From Phytophthora hibernalis (taxonomy: Eukaryota; Oomycota; Peronosporomycetes; Peronosporales; Peronosporaceae): DNA of 64,000 nucleotides. The stretch covers positions 248,001-312,000 of the forward strand of contig JAAKBF010000173.1 of assembly GCA_012656075.1 (NCBI GenBank). The letters are read 5' to 3'. Below are positions 22,115-33,550 of the stretch, one piece after another (within the stretch, counting starts at the first letter, position 1; each line of letters opens with the position of its first letter). The position numbers and the translations under genes are program-made. The notes under the pieces are model-generated. The model did no database searches and was not told the DNA's origin. It worked only from the letters and a program-made list of their open reading frames with translations.

Positions 22115-24483
22115 TTACTTCTTCTGTCGAGTCGTAGTGACGGAGGTGTACGACATGCTGGGCTTGAAGGTAGATTGCGGCGGGGGAGGAGGCACGCCAA
22201 AGAGCGGTGGAGGCATACCTGGGAAGAGCTGCTGGCCTGTCGGCTGGGCGCCAGGATAACCCATGGGTGGGCGCGGAGCCCCAAACGAGCCGAAACCTGA
22301 CGATCCACTGCCTCCTCTGGCGTTGTGGAACTGCATCGCAAGGGAAGCAACGTCGAACGCACCGCCGCTGTTGTTCGAAGGAGGCGGAGGAGGAGGTGGA
22401 GGCTGCGGGTAACCTTGCGGCTGCATCGCTCCAGGCGGCATGTTTGCTCGGGGAAGTACATGGGGTTCTGCTGAGGTGGCATCGGATATCCCGGTGGACC
22501 ACCCGCAAACTGACCATTCGGCATGGGGCGCCCATACATCGCTTGGCCTTGCTGTTGCTGGTTCAAAAATGGTTGTTGGTGCGACGGCTGAGGAGGCTGG
22601 GGTGGCTGTTGAAGATGCTGGGACGAAGGAGCCGACCCTGGAGGAGGTGGACCGCTCACCTGCACCGACTTGGCAAAATCAGCGAAGTTAAAACCTCCAC
22701 TGGAGGGAATCGCACCGTTTTGGGGATTGCTTTGAGGAGGAGCATCCTCTGCAGCGTCGAAGAGGCCAGGAGGAGGAGCTGATCTACCGGGTGGCACAGA
22801 CCTGCTACGAGGCTGGCTGTCGCTATCGGTACTAGGCACTTCCACAGCAGGGACTGGAACACTCGGGGCGGCGGGGGTGTAGGCAACGATGCCCGCGCAA
22901 ACCCAAAGCGCGATTGACCTCCGGCCTCATCAGGAGCATTGTCACTCGGTTGTTCCTTTTCGATAGTCGTTCTGCTCTCCGAAATGGGTGTCTGGTCCAA
23001 CTTCTCATTCGCTTTACCTTCACATTCTTGCTCGGCCGACTGTGCTTTCTTCCTACGCGGAAATACCTCCACTTCCTCTGACAGGACAATCTCCACCTCC
23101 ACGGGTTCAAGTTCAATAATCTCATCATTTGCCTCATCACCCAGCAATGCGTGAAGGCTCTGCTGAAGGGCTGGGTCTTCGAACTGCGCGAGCCGCAGCT
23201 GTGCGTACTGTCGGAACTCTAACAGCCGAGCCTGTTGTGCCTTTTCGATCAACACGAGCTCATCAGCAAACTTCTCACGAAGACGCAGCTTCTTGATATA
23301 TGTTGTCGCCACGTGGAATTGGCCACCATCCACGGCTTTGTGGATCAGCGTCTCGACATTGTACTGCGGCAAATGGTTGTTGTCATCCTCTACCTTCGCG
23401 GGCAGCAGTTCCTCGCCATTCGCAGCAGCCAGCGCAGCTTCAGCTGCGGCAATAGCATCATCAAGCGGGTTCTTCGCCAGCTTGAACTTGATCGCGTACT
23501 TGATCGCCTTGTAGAATTCTCCGTGTGCGAGCATAGCATCCACCAAGTATTGCAGCAAGTTCAACGTCGCGTCTCCATTGCCCTGATCCAGCTTAAACTC
23601 GCGCAGGTATCGCACCGAGGTCACAAAATCGCCTACATGAGCAGTTTCACGCACCAGTGCTTCATAAAACTTGGCTCGTGTATCATCCTTGTCCGACAGT
23701 TTGTTCATGCACTTGACTGCTTGCGACCACTGCCGCTGCTTCATCATCTCTACTGCGAGCGCCTCCAATGGGAACTCCTTGAACAGCTGCATCTCCATGA
23801 CGCTCGAGACCGCGTCCTCCCAGCTCCTCATCTCCAGCATGCCCGCCACCAGCTGCGGGACCGGGAACGTGTCCAGCAGCCCGAACTGCTTGGAGAACTT
23901 GAGCGCCGCGCGGAATTTTCCCGCGCGGATCATGGCCTGGATAAGAGCGGGCGGCGTCCACATGGGACGCTCCGCCGTGGCCGCTGAGGCCGCGAGCTGC
24001 TCGAAGCCCGGTACCATCTCCTGTGCCAGGCGCATTGCTGCACTGAACTGCAGCGCGCGCACCATCTCGTTGATGAGCAGCGTCACGAGCGCGTCGTTGA
24101 GTTGCAGCTGCAGGTCACGCACCAGTTGCGCCGCCTGCTCCAGCGTGCGCGGACTCTTGGCCTGCTCCAGCATGAGTCGCACTACGTCCGCCGTCTGGAA
24201 GCGCGTGCTGAGGTGTGCGCTGGCGGCGATGAGGAAGGCGGCGTCCGTGAACTTGGCGGTCAATAGAAGCTTCTGCAAGCGCGTCTCTTGCTGCTCGGGG
24301 GTCGCGCCTTCCGCGTACGCGCGCTTGTAACACGCCCAACTCGAAGGCGGACGGCTTGGGCTTGACGTTGCGCTGCTTGGGCTGCGACTTGGAGCGCGCG
24401 GAGGGCCGTGCCTTGCCCGCGGACGTAGCGCGGATGGATTGGGAGTTAACGCCCCGCCAATTAGCGGGCGCCGGCTGCGTCAT
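22115..24483 (-). CDS. Helical-repeat protein with Pro/Gln-rich C-terminal tail
   Basis: About 790 residues in one exon. After a basic N-terminus (Lys/Arg/Pro/Ser, 1-45), residues about 60-420 are paired alpha helices in the style of PPR/TPR-like or mut-7 N-terminal repeats (for example AIKYAIKFKL, AALKFSKQFGL). No nuclease domain follows. An acidic linker leads to a tail very rich in Pro, Gln, Gly and Met with poly-Pro runs (22,600-22,150), ending KK-TGA... at 22115. Such tails suggest RNA or scaffold functions; no family is claimed. Missing bases are inferred at GGGGG 22873-22877 and GGGG 22450-22453. Near 24,325 two bases (an AG unit) seem lost, or one is extra. The ATG at 24483 is the first genuine ATG in frame. 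Confidence 0.65.
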
Positions 24484-24709
24484 GGAGAGCGGCTGGGCTG
24501 GAGGAGCGAAGCTTGGGCCGTCGACGGAGGATTCGAGTATGGAGGAGGATTTTTGGGTTTGGACCAATGGGGGAGAAGAATGGGAAGCTGGGTTTCGACC
24601 AATAAGGAGTGAATAAGAAATGATGTACAAACGAGGAGTTTACATTTACTGGAGTACGGTACACAATGGAGAGTTGAAGCAGTCATGACAACGTGCTGAG
24701 AGTTGAAGT

Positions 24710-25445
24710 TCATGCGATGGCTGGAAACTTGCAGATCGGACACAATGCTTTCTCCTGCAGCCATGGGTCGATACATTCCGGATGGAAGTGGTGGAAGCAC
24801 GGCATCATGCGTACACGGTCGTCCAGTTGGAAGGTGCTCAGACACACGGTGCAGCTGGAGTTCTCGGACGCATGCAGCATACTCTCCCTACATACACAGA
24901 ATAAAACAAACAAAAATACAACACACACAATACGTCAATAGCGCACTTCTACCGGCATCAACAGTGGGCATCTTGTCCATTTTGCGACAGAGCACGTACG
25001 TCACAATGACGACAGGCAGTTGCTGGATCTGCAGCGACGACGCGCCTTCGTGTTTGCGTTCGTTAAGGGCTTCAAGACGCATGAGGCGCTCGTAGTCGTC
25101 GCTGTCGAAGTCTCGGTTGCTCATGAGCAGCTGCAGCGTCTCGCCGTCCAGCTGCTCGTACAGCGCGCGACTCATCTGCATGACGCCGCGTGGTCTCCGT
25201 TGCTGGTTATGTGTCTGGTTACGCTTGGTACCCAGGATGATCAGCTCCAGCAGCGAGATGATGGCGTACATGACGAGCGGCAGTGCGACTGCAAGCCAGA
25301 GCGACATTTAGAACAACAACAAAGAAGCGGTTCAGACGGACGTACACGCTACAGCGAGCGGGAAGAGCCACTCCGGGAGGTACATGGCGAGGAACGCGAC
25401 TACAGCTCCTAGGCCGCCCGTCACGAGGAGCTCCAGCGCAGTCAT
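24710..25445 (-). CDS. Membrane-anchored RING-H2 E3 ubiquitin ligase
   Basis: Three exons: 25445-25346, 25288-25000, 24887-24710, total 188 residues with no frame problem. Both introns (57 and 112 nt) start with GTACGT; acceptors are TTGCAG and ATGTAG. The N-terminus has two hydrophobic membrane segments (about residues 5-30 and 32-52). The C-terminus is a RING-H2 finger: CTVC, CFHHFHPEC, CPIC with normal spacing and a Trp (DPW) at the E2-contact position. This matches ATL-type membrane E3 ligases; target and membrane are unknown. Divergent from the Ras gene. Confidence 0.85.
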
Positions 25446-25699
25446 GTTCTGGTCTAGCAAGCAGGTTATCAGGAATGTAAACGAGGGTACGTTTCGTCCT
25501 CCTGGGGGTACAGCGTACCCTTGTGCATGGCATCGCTACGATTGGTGGAAGTCTTTTCTGCCAATCGTAGACTCGTTTGCGGGGATGCGTCGACAGACAC
25601 CCGGCTATGCTCGCAGACTTTCAGTGCGGGAGAATAGACTCACAGAGGGAAGAAGCCGCTTGCAGTCGTCTTCCTCGCATTCTTCCGACGCCTCCGCCA
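25446..25699. promoter_or_regulatory. 254-bp divergent promoter between RING-H2 and Ras genes
   Basis: Contains the start regions of both genes. GCATTCTTCC at about 25,676 resembles the pyrimidine-rich initiator (YCAYTYY-like) described at oomycete transcription starts and lies just upstream of the Ras ATG; this placement is inference. Confidence 0.4.
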
Positions 25700-26597
25700 T
25701 GAGCGACAACAAGGAATACAAACTGGTACGGACTGCTACAGTCTTTAACGAAGGGGGAGGCTTGAGAGGGAGACTGGGGGTACACATCTCTCTCCTTCCG
25801 ATCCCTCGCTCTCCCTGGTAGAAATTGCGTCTAATCTGAGTTTTATGCCTTGTTTTAGGTGGTGCTGGGTAGCGGTGGCGTGGGTAAATCCGCGTTAACT
25901 ATCCGCCTCGTGACCGACAACTTCCTAGAGGACTATGACCCTACTATCGGTGCGGACAGCTATAGAACTGAGGGGGATACACAGAACGTAACCCCGTGGT
26001 TACCTTGTACAGAGGACAGTTACCGGAAGCAGACCACCATTGACAACAGTCCTGCGCTGCTGGACATTCTGGATACGGCGGGACAGGAAGAGTACACGTC
26101 CATGCAGGACCAGGTACGAGTGAAGACAGGAAGTGCTGAAGATACTGGAAGCTAATTGGATCTGAAGTGGATGCGCGAGGGCAAAGGCTTCCTGCTCGTG
26201 TACAGCGTGACCAGTCGCAGCTCGTTCGACGACATTGCGGCCTTCAAGGACAAGATCCTGCGTGCCAAGGATGTGGACAACGTCCCCATTGTCCTGGTGG
26301 GCAACAAGTGCGATCTGGAGGTCCAACGTGTGGTGCCGGCCAATGAGGGCAAGGAACTCGCTCGTCAGTGGGGCTGTGCCTTTATGGAGACCAGTGCCAA
26401 GGAGAGAGTACGTGGCTGCTGGTGCTGGTTTTGATGGAGGTTTTTGCTGACGAGCTGTGCTGTAGATATTGAATGAGGAGTGCTTCTACCAGGTGGTGCG
26501 TGAGATCAGGAAAGCTGAGCGCCCCGTGCACGTGGAGCGAGCGGCCCCCACGCAGAAGCCGCCCAAGAAGTCGGGGTTCAAATGCTCCATCCTATAG
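25700..26597 (+). CDS. Ras-family small GTPase
   Basis: Five exons (25700-25726, 25859-25949, 26013-26113, 26168-26407, 26466-26597), 196 residues, with no frame errors. All G-box motifs are present: GSGGVGKS (P-loop), YDPTIEDSY (switch I/effector loop, split by an intron inside the Glu codon), DTAGQEEY with the catalytic Gln equivalent to Ras Q61, NKCD and ETSAK. The Gln argues for Ras rather than Rap, which has Thr there, although GSGG in the P-loop is Rap-like. The tail is basic (KPPKKSGFK) and ends in the CAAX box CSIL; the terminal Leu predicts geranylgeranylation and membrane targeting. Donors are GTACGG, GTGCGG, GTACGA and GTACGT. Confidence 0.93.
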
Positions 26598-27258
26598 AAG
26601 CGCACGTGGCTCTTCAGCTCTTGTCACGTTGCGTCGCGTTGCATGAGACCCCGTGCTCAACATCTCGCTGCAACGTTTCTGCTGCTTACATACAACAGTT
26701 TAGCCCACAACTAACCATTCGCCGCTTTGCCTCATGTCACCCTGGTCGCTATCTACGGACGCTGCCGAGCTTCGACTCGCGTGCACCAATGCAGGCCCCC
26801 GCTTGACACGTTCGTTCGCCGTCTCGTCCGTCCGTTTGCCGCCTCAGTCCTGTGTTCGTTCCTGGCGGTGCGGTCGGTATCACGTTTCTCGATAACGAAA
26901 AATGAAAAACGACAAAAACATCGTTCGTCCTTCAGTTTGCATGTGAATCCTACAGACAACGGTGCGGGCAAAGGACAAATGGCACTTGTTATAAATGCAC
27001 TCATGCATACCCGCTGCTTCCGCTAGGTCGGTTGCCTCAATCCCTCTTACTCAAATCAACAAAAGCGCTATCATCGGAAAGACGTCACAATGGAGATGAC
27101 CACCAGCCATCCTCCACAAGAAACGCCACTCCAGCACACATACGAAGATACTCTGGGTCTCTTCAAGTGTGCAAATAGGAGTGGAAAACCATAATTCCAC
27201 CCACTTCCAGACGAACAAAGCAGCCCCCACCGACAGGGTGCTGCGCACATCGCTCCAA
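26598..27258. other. Convergent intergenic region
   Basis: The 3' flanks of the Ras gene and the kinase fusion. No convincing ORF or repeat; a short A-rich stretch (26,895-26,925) is the only compositional feature. Confidence 0.5.
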
Positions 27259-29945
27259 TCACGACGAAATTCCAGACTGATACCTTACGCGGTAGTTCAC
27301 GAGATTAGCCGGAGCGTTATCCATGTACTGCTCCAGCCACGACACCATTTCGGCCTCCGAAGATCCAAAATCATCGCGGAAGATACGAAGTACGCGCGGT
27401 AGCACAATCTCACCAGCACGCTCATTCACCTCAACCAGCCGCTCGCAGAACTTCTCCGCCTGCTCTTCTAGATCAGTGTCCGTGCGCCCTGGCTTTAGAA
27501 TAGGAACATCTTTGGCAGTCGGAAGAGGCTCGGCACAGTCAATCAGCACCAACAGCGACCGTGGATCACGAATGTGGAGTCGGAACTGAAGTTTCGGGTC
27601 CTGCGCTTGCAGTTGGCGTTCCCAATAGTTCGATGGTGGCTTGCGGTTGCAACGCAAAATACCGTGCTTGACATCACCCAACGTGAAGTCCAGCCCGCCA
27701 ATCGTGTATGCAACATCTCGCTCGAAGGCCTTGTACTGGCCGAGGTTCTGCGGTACACCGAACTCAATGAGACCGTGGAGCACCATTACATTGTAGATGT
27801 TGATGAAGAATGGCTGGCGTTCGTGCTTGGGAAGACTTCCAACATCAATCTTTTGGAGCTTAGACGCCAACTTCAAGAACCGACGATACTTCTGGCAAAG
27901 TGGCGCGTCAAAGTATTCGGTCGTGCTGCTTCCTGACACCGACACATGATTCGGAAGGCTAAACCCAGTCGCGATTCCGCGCGGAAAGATTTTAGCGCAT
28001 GCAATTCAGCAATTGCTTCACGCACGCGAAGACAAATTTCCATGGGGCCTTGCTGGACGTCGTCGATACAGACGTACTTCATGTTGAGCGGCAAAAACAA
28101 CTCATCCATTTGGAAACGAAGGTACGTGCTGCTCGCAGTCAAATCTGGTTTTTCAATGTCCTCGGAAAAAACGACAGTGAGCACGCGCGTCTTGATAAAA
28201 CCAGCCAAGATCTTGGCCGCTTGCTCATCGGTCTTGTCGAATGTGGTCTTCAGCACACGAATAAGTTCATCAGCTCCAACACAGGCTGTGTAGGTAGTAA
28301 ACAATCCGATACGAACGTCCCCAATGATAACCTGTGCACGCAGTTTGTCGGCGAACGTGTCTTCAACGGATCCTGCAGAATCTGCTGATATCTTGGATAG
28401 CTCACTGTTTTGCTGCGGGCGACCTCCCGAACTAGGTACAGATTCAGCAGCAAGACCGATAGCAACTGAAGCAATCGCAGAGTTGCGTAGATTTCCACTG
28501 TTGAAACCAGCATTGCTTGAGCCGTCACTGCGACTTGAAACGGGGACCCCGACTCCAGTACAGAGTCGCCAAATCCGCTCGTCGGAGTTTCGTTGCTGCT
28601 GTTGTTGTTGCGACGACGCGTTGGAGTCGCTGGCGAGCCCGGCTGGTTGCCACCGCTGTACAGTGACGGCTGGTGGAGCTTAGCTTCAAGCTCCAGCGCT
28701 TCCTGGAATTCCGACACGTGCTCAGACAGGAAGGCTTGGATGGGTGCCTGCACAAACGGGAATCGACAGATATCTTCGATCGACGGGCGCTTTGATGCAT
28801 CTTGCTGCAGCATGAGCTGGACGAGTAGACGTAGCTCGCGTGAGAACGATGGCAGAATGGGCGGGAACTCACCCTTGCAAATCTTGGTGAAGATTTCGGG
28901 CAGGGTCGATGCCTCAAACGGTCGGCGCAGCATGATCATCTCGTACAGAATGCAACCAAGTGACCAGATATCCGACTTCTTGCCGTACGGTTCACCACGG
29001 CAAATTTCCGGGGACATGCTTTCAGGAGTACCGCATGCCGTGTTCGCTGTGTCGTCTCCGGCCAATGCCTTGGAGATACCAAAATCCCTAGCTTCACCAC
29101 GTTCTTGTGTGTGAGGAACACGTTCTGCGCCTTCAGGTCGCGGTGCAGCACGTTTTGCCGTGGATGTAGGCCACAGCCAGCACCAGCTGCGCAAACCAAC
29201 TCATGATCACAGGCTCCGGGAACGGGCCCATCTTCTCGCGAGAACGCAACTTCACCAATTGACGCAGGTTGCCGCCGTCGGAGTACTCCATGACGATATT
29301 CAGCTCGTCGTCCGCCAAGAAGTGGTCGTAGAAGCGTACGATGTTGACGTGGTACAGCGATTTCAGCAAAATAACTTCGTTGTCTGCTTGCTTGCGGCCG
29401 TTCTCCGAGATCTGCGAGATGCGCACGCGTTTGACGGCCACGACGGCTCCGTCCACTTTACGACGCGCCAGCACCACGGTGCCGTGCGTTCCCTTGCCAA
29501 TGGTGCGGATGACCTCAATATCCTGCCACATGCTCTTGTTGGACGTACGCTCGAGGCGGCGGCTGAGCCACACGTGGCGTACGAGTGTCTTGGCCGTGTT
29601 CACTTGAATGGGCTTGATCAGGTAGTCCTTGGCGCCCTTGCTGAGACAGGACGTGACGACGTCCATCTCCTCATTGCTGGAGGTCATGACGATGGGGATG
29701 TGGCCCAATGTGGCACTGAGCTTCTGGATCTCGTCCAGCAGCTCGATGCCCGTCATCACAGGCAGCATCACGTCACACAGCACGAGGTCGAACTTGGCGT
29801 GGTTCGTCACGAGCAGGTCCAGAGCTTGGCGGCCGTTCTCCACTGCGAAGACCGTGTAGCGACAGGACTTGAGGATGTCGATGGTGGCCATGCGCGTGAA
29901 CTCGTCGTCCTCTACGACCAGTACCGTCACTTCGGACGGGTCCAT
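27259..29945 (-). CDS. Receiver - Ser/Thr kinase - DEP - DUF547 fusion protein
   Basis: One exon, about 896 residues. Residues 6-125 are a two-component receiver domain: acidic EDD at 12-14, phospho-acceptor D58 (LCDVMLP), T88-S89 and K111 (YLIKPI). A NEK-like kinase domain begins about 145: GKGTHG, catalytic Lys in VAVKRV, HRDLKAQN (about 266), DFG (about 287), GTPESMSPE and the DIWSLGC segment. A Ser/Asn-rich linker leads to a DEP domain (about 540-612) and a DUF547 domain (about 690-850, ERQPFFINIYN). This implies direct coupling of aspartate phosphorelay to Ser/Thr phosphorylation, with DEP for membrane or G-protein contact; DUF547 function is unknown. Missing bases are inferred near 29158, at CCC 29086-29088, AAA 28538-28540 and CCC 27964-27966. 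Coding character is continuous across all four, so this is one gene, not neighbours. MDPSEV at 29945 starts just before the receiver fold. Confidence 0.82.
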
Positions 29946-30429
29946 GGCGACAGAAGGAGGCTGAGAAGGGGAGGAGAGTGGACAGTGAAGAAGTGATGCA
30001 GACAGAGCTGAGAGGAGAAGCTTTAGGCAGAGACGAGCGACGCTTCGGGCGGGGACACGACGCGCTGCGCTGGACTTGGTGGGGCTCTTCTTGCTTGAGT
30101 TCTTTTGCTCTTTCGGAGAGCCCGACCGCTGCGATTGGAGGATAGTACACGTGGTATAGGGCACCTGTCTATTCCGATTGAGAGGCGCTGGTGTGACCCA
30201 CACACATTTCAGCACATGTGTACAGTATGAACGACTTTAATACTGGGAATACCTTTAGGTATCACCTTTAGGTATGGATGAATATCGCTATTCTGCCGAC
30301 AGCGTTGATATGTGTTGTTTTATACTACTAGTAGTACTACGTTTATTGTGACCAATGAAAGTCGACACCAACAGAGTTTTAACCAAACAGGAAATTAGGG
30401 CTAGGTTAAGCACCAAATAAATGAATGAC
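29946..30429. other. Promoter side of the kinase fusion and gene/transposon border
   Basis: GC-rich 5' flank of the kinase gene up to about 30,220, then AT-rich DNA up to the first transposon. A perfect palindrome TACTACTAGTAGTA lies near 30,324. No gene seen. Confidence 0.45.
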
Positions 30430-30554
30430 CGACATATTTTGTCGACCACTGCACGCGGACATGCTGAGAGGAATACTGAAACTAAATCATTCGCGTATCA
30501 ACCGGATATCCAGCAACCAACCGACGTCTTGCCGACATTGGACTGAAAGAAAGA

Positions 30555-32087
30555 ATGAACCTTCAGGATCTAGCACCCGAGAATACAAAGCGCGCTCTCT
30601 ACAGCTATCAACATCTTCAACGCATTCTTGACTTCAAAGAACACTAACATCGAGTTCATCAGAGCTACACTTCTTGCTGACAGCCGCGGTGCAGTTTTCG
30701 TGAAGCTCATGGACCGCTTTGCTATGTTTCTGGCCTTCTCGTCCGGCAAAGGTGGCGAACTGCGGAAGCGGAACACGGTCATGAGCTACTACCGCAACGT
30801 GAAAAACTGGTTGCTGGAGGATTTCCCCGACATCGCTCGGTCATCAAGCAGAAGCTCCTCAAAATGGGCCGAATTTTGGAACGGCACTGCCTGAAGCGTC
30901 AACAAGGCGGCCTGGTAAACAAGGCTCCTGCCTGTACCAAAACGGACCTGCGGTCATCCATCGATGGCTTGTACTACGACGCTACTGATGAAAAGGAATA
31001 CCAAGATGCTGCACTTCTTGCTATCATGTGGTATGCGTTTGGTCGGGCGTCGGACCTCGCGTTCATCCAGAAGTGCAATCTCTCCGTGTCTTCCGACAAT
31101 GTGCTGTTCATGAGGCTCATCCGCACGAAAACGTCAGAAGAGCAAGGTCTATCACTATACCCCGACAAGTTCTCGTTTGTTTTGTGCCCGATTCATGCCA
31201 TTGCAATGGCATTAGCTATGCAATCGTTTCCGATTTCGTCGATGCTCAGCGTCAAGCAACTATTTGAGAACGATGACGATGTGCCTGCGACGATGAAAAA
31301 CGACATCCCGCTAATAGAAGATTTGCTCAATTGTGAAGATGAAGATGAAGCGGACAATATTGAGTCGCCGACCTCGGCAAGACAAGGGCCTGCTCCGATC
31401 AAGTTACAGGGATATGTAAACAGAGTTCTCAATACAGTGTCCTCTCAACAGTCAAAAGCTGATAATTACATCGAATCTCTCGTCGCACTCTTTCAGGCGT
31501 GGGGTGCTCAGCATGCAAATGAAGACGCTAGATTAAGCGCCCAGTGGATCTTCGATCGAGGCAACTGGAACATGACTGCAACGAACAAGGCGTGTTTAAC
31601 ACGACGAGTGAAGACATGAAAGAATCGAAGGTTCTCAGCGACTGGAAGTCCACGGATAACCCTTGCATTCCGACTCTAGCACTTTTGACTCCGCCACTAG
31701 AACCAAGATTCGTCATTTCGGTTGTGAACTCTTTTCTACAAAGAGACTTTGACGATTCGTCATTGAATATTGACAATCAAGTCGCAGATTTGCTGACGGC
31801 TATTTTGATCCAACACTTCCCTGAGACCAATGGGAGGTACCCTACGAGTCCGTTTGCGTCTCGGATTCGGACGTGCCTTTTCGCGCAGGGTGTGTCGATG
31901 CCTGAACTACTTTCGTGGAGCATCAAAATCAAGCAGGAGTCGAACCAACCGTTGAATATGAGAAGGAACCGTTTACACGTGAAATTCAAATGATAAATCA
32001 CCAAAACGCAGTCATATCGCAGCTGTTGGAAGCTAACCTGGAGCTTTCATCGCGGCTCGCAAGATTAGAGAACCATTCATCAAACTA
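30555..32087 (+). pseudogene. Tyrosine recombinase (Crypton), frame-broken
   Basis: Coding similarity runs from about 30,555 (ATG, NLQDLAPENTKRALY) to TAG near 32,087, with frame changes near 30,840, 31,460, 31,505, 31,595 and 31,950. Features of the family: FGRASDL carrying the first catalytic Arg, a RTKTSEEQ beta-hairpin Lys region, HSFRRGG (the HxxR box, near 31,485-31,510 in an offset frame), and QWIFDRGNWNM after it. The nucleophilic tyrosine expected just after the NKA segment (about 31,590) is not visible: frame is disrupted there and the residues before VFNTT appear to be missing. The C-terminus is a Leu-rich coiled coil. It is probably inactive now, unless the frame changes are sequencing errors like those in the host genes. 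Confidence 0.6.
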
Positions 32088-32090
32088 GGA

Positions 32091-32613
32091 TATGGAGACA
32101 ACTCAGATATCTACTGCGGTATCGGAAAGCGATCTCATCAATGGCGCAGTTCCTCCCGCAGACACGTCCGGATCTACACCCAAAAGAAAATCCTCTCCAA
32201 AATCTGCTACCGCGGTCTGGTTCGAGTGACACGAAGACCCCACGGCTGTGGGATGCGTGCGATGATCGGCAGTACAAGTCCCAGTCCAAGCAGATCGTGC
32301 GTCCATGAAGCTGTTCCTGCCTCGCGGTTTTAAGTTGGATCCAATGTGCAGCAGTTATGCTCCGTCATGTGCACCGGAAAAGAGGCTGACTAGATAGAAT
32401 ATGCAAGTATTCTTGCAGTCGCGAGGAATCAAGCGCAAGCTCGGGTCGGGTTTGTTAAAGCAGCTTCGTCGTTATCACCGCGACGGGGAGTTTAAGGATC
32501 TGATAGTTGCTTACCGAGCGCGGGTAGCAGTAGATCAGATTGTGGACCCAGCCCCCGATGAGACCAAAAGTTTATTGATGAAGAATGTATCATATTTTAC
32601 CATTCAGGGTTGA
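32091..32613 (+). pseudogene. Second ORF of the Crypton element
   Basis: Starts METTQISTAVS near 32,091 and is broken by a stop near 32,227 and frame changes. Downstream pieces read LFLPRGFKLD and, from ATG 32401 to TGA 32613, a basic segment ending in IVDPAPDETKSLL. A small basic DNA-binding-like protein beside the recombinase is known from oomycete elements; its function is unknown. Confidence 0.45.
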
Positions 32614-32726
32614 GCTGGAAGGAGTAACTGCAAAAATAGCCGTGAAAGCAATTCAGTATGCTTCTTACAACAGTGTGGAAAGATAGATTGAGTAGTAGAA
32701 GGTTGTATTACCAAGCGTAAACCCAC

Positions 32727-33445
32727 TGAATCCCTTTGACTAGTTCTGAATCCCTTCGAGTAGTTCCACATCCATTCGAGTAGTTCTGCATTCGAGTATT
32801 TCTGAATCCCTTCGAGTAGTTATTGAATCCCTTCGAGTAGTTACGAATCTGTTCGAGTAGTTCTGCATCCGGTTCCACATCCAATCAAGTAGTTATGAAT
32901 CACTCGATTTGTTCTGAATCACTCGAGTAGTTCTGTATCGATTCGAGTAGTTCTGCATCCGTTCGAGTAGTTCTGAATCTGTTCGAGTAGTTCTGAATCT
33001 GTTCGAGTAGTTCCACATCCATTCGCGTAGTTCTGAATCACTCGACTTGTTCTGAATCACTCGAGTAGTTCTGCATCCGTTCGATTAGTTCTGCATCCGT
33101 TCGAGTAGTTCTGCATCCGTTCGAGTAGTTCTGAATCTGTTCGAGTAGTTTTGAGTAGTTCTGAATCACTGGAGTAGTTCTGAATCACTCGAGTGATTCT
33201 GCTTCCGTTCGAGTAGTTCTGCATCCGTTCGAGTAGTTCTACATCTGTTCGAGTAGTTCCGCATCCATTCGAGCAGTTCTAAATCATTCGAGTAGTTCTG
33301 TATCGATTCGAAAGAATCAATATGAACTCGAAAATATTCATAATAACTCGAATGGATGCACATTTACTCGAAGCGACCCACGGACCCACATTTACTCGAG
33401 TAGATGCACATTAACTCGAAATGATCCATATTAACTCGAACAGAA
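32727..33445. repeat. 20-21 bp minisatellite with an inverted end
   Basis: About 25 imperfect copies of a unit like TTCGAGTAGTTCTGAATCTG (or GCATCCG variants) run from about 32,727 to 33,310. From about 33,310 to 33,445 similar units appear in reverse complement (ACTCGAA with ATGCACATT). The unit length is not a multiple of three, so any open frame inside it is accidental. Confidence 0.85.
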
Positions 33446-33550
33446 TCAGAATCAGGCTGGTGCAACGAGAGCCGTTTATTTTTGCTCTTCCTCATTCTTC
33501 AACCCCCTCCCCGCTACTCTCATTGCTGCTAGCACTACCTGCCATTACTC

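Larger units (their letters stand above)
30430..32613 (+). mobile_element. Crypton-like tyrosine-recombinase element
   Basis: A tyrosine recombinase reading frame followed by a second small ORF of the kind found with oomycete Cryptons. Cryptons move with a tyrosine recombinase, have no terminal inverted repeats and usually leave no target duplication, so exact ends cannot be placed; coordinates cover the coding part. Confidence 0.6.

Noticed and set aside
32727..33310. Regular 20-21 bp repeats as a CRISPR array
   Set aside because: Units abut without unique spacers, vary in sequence and sit in a eukaryotic genome; it is a minisatellite.
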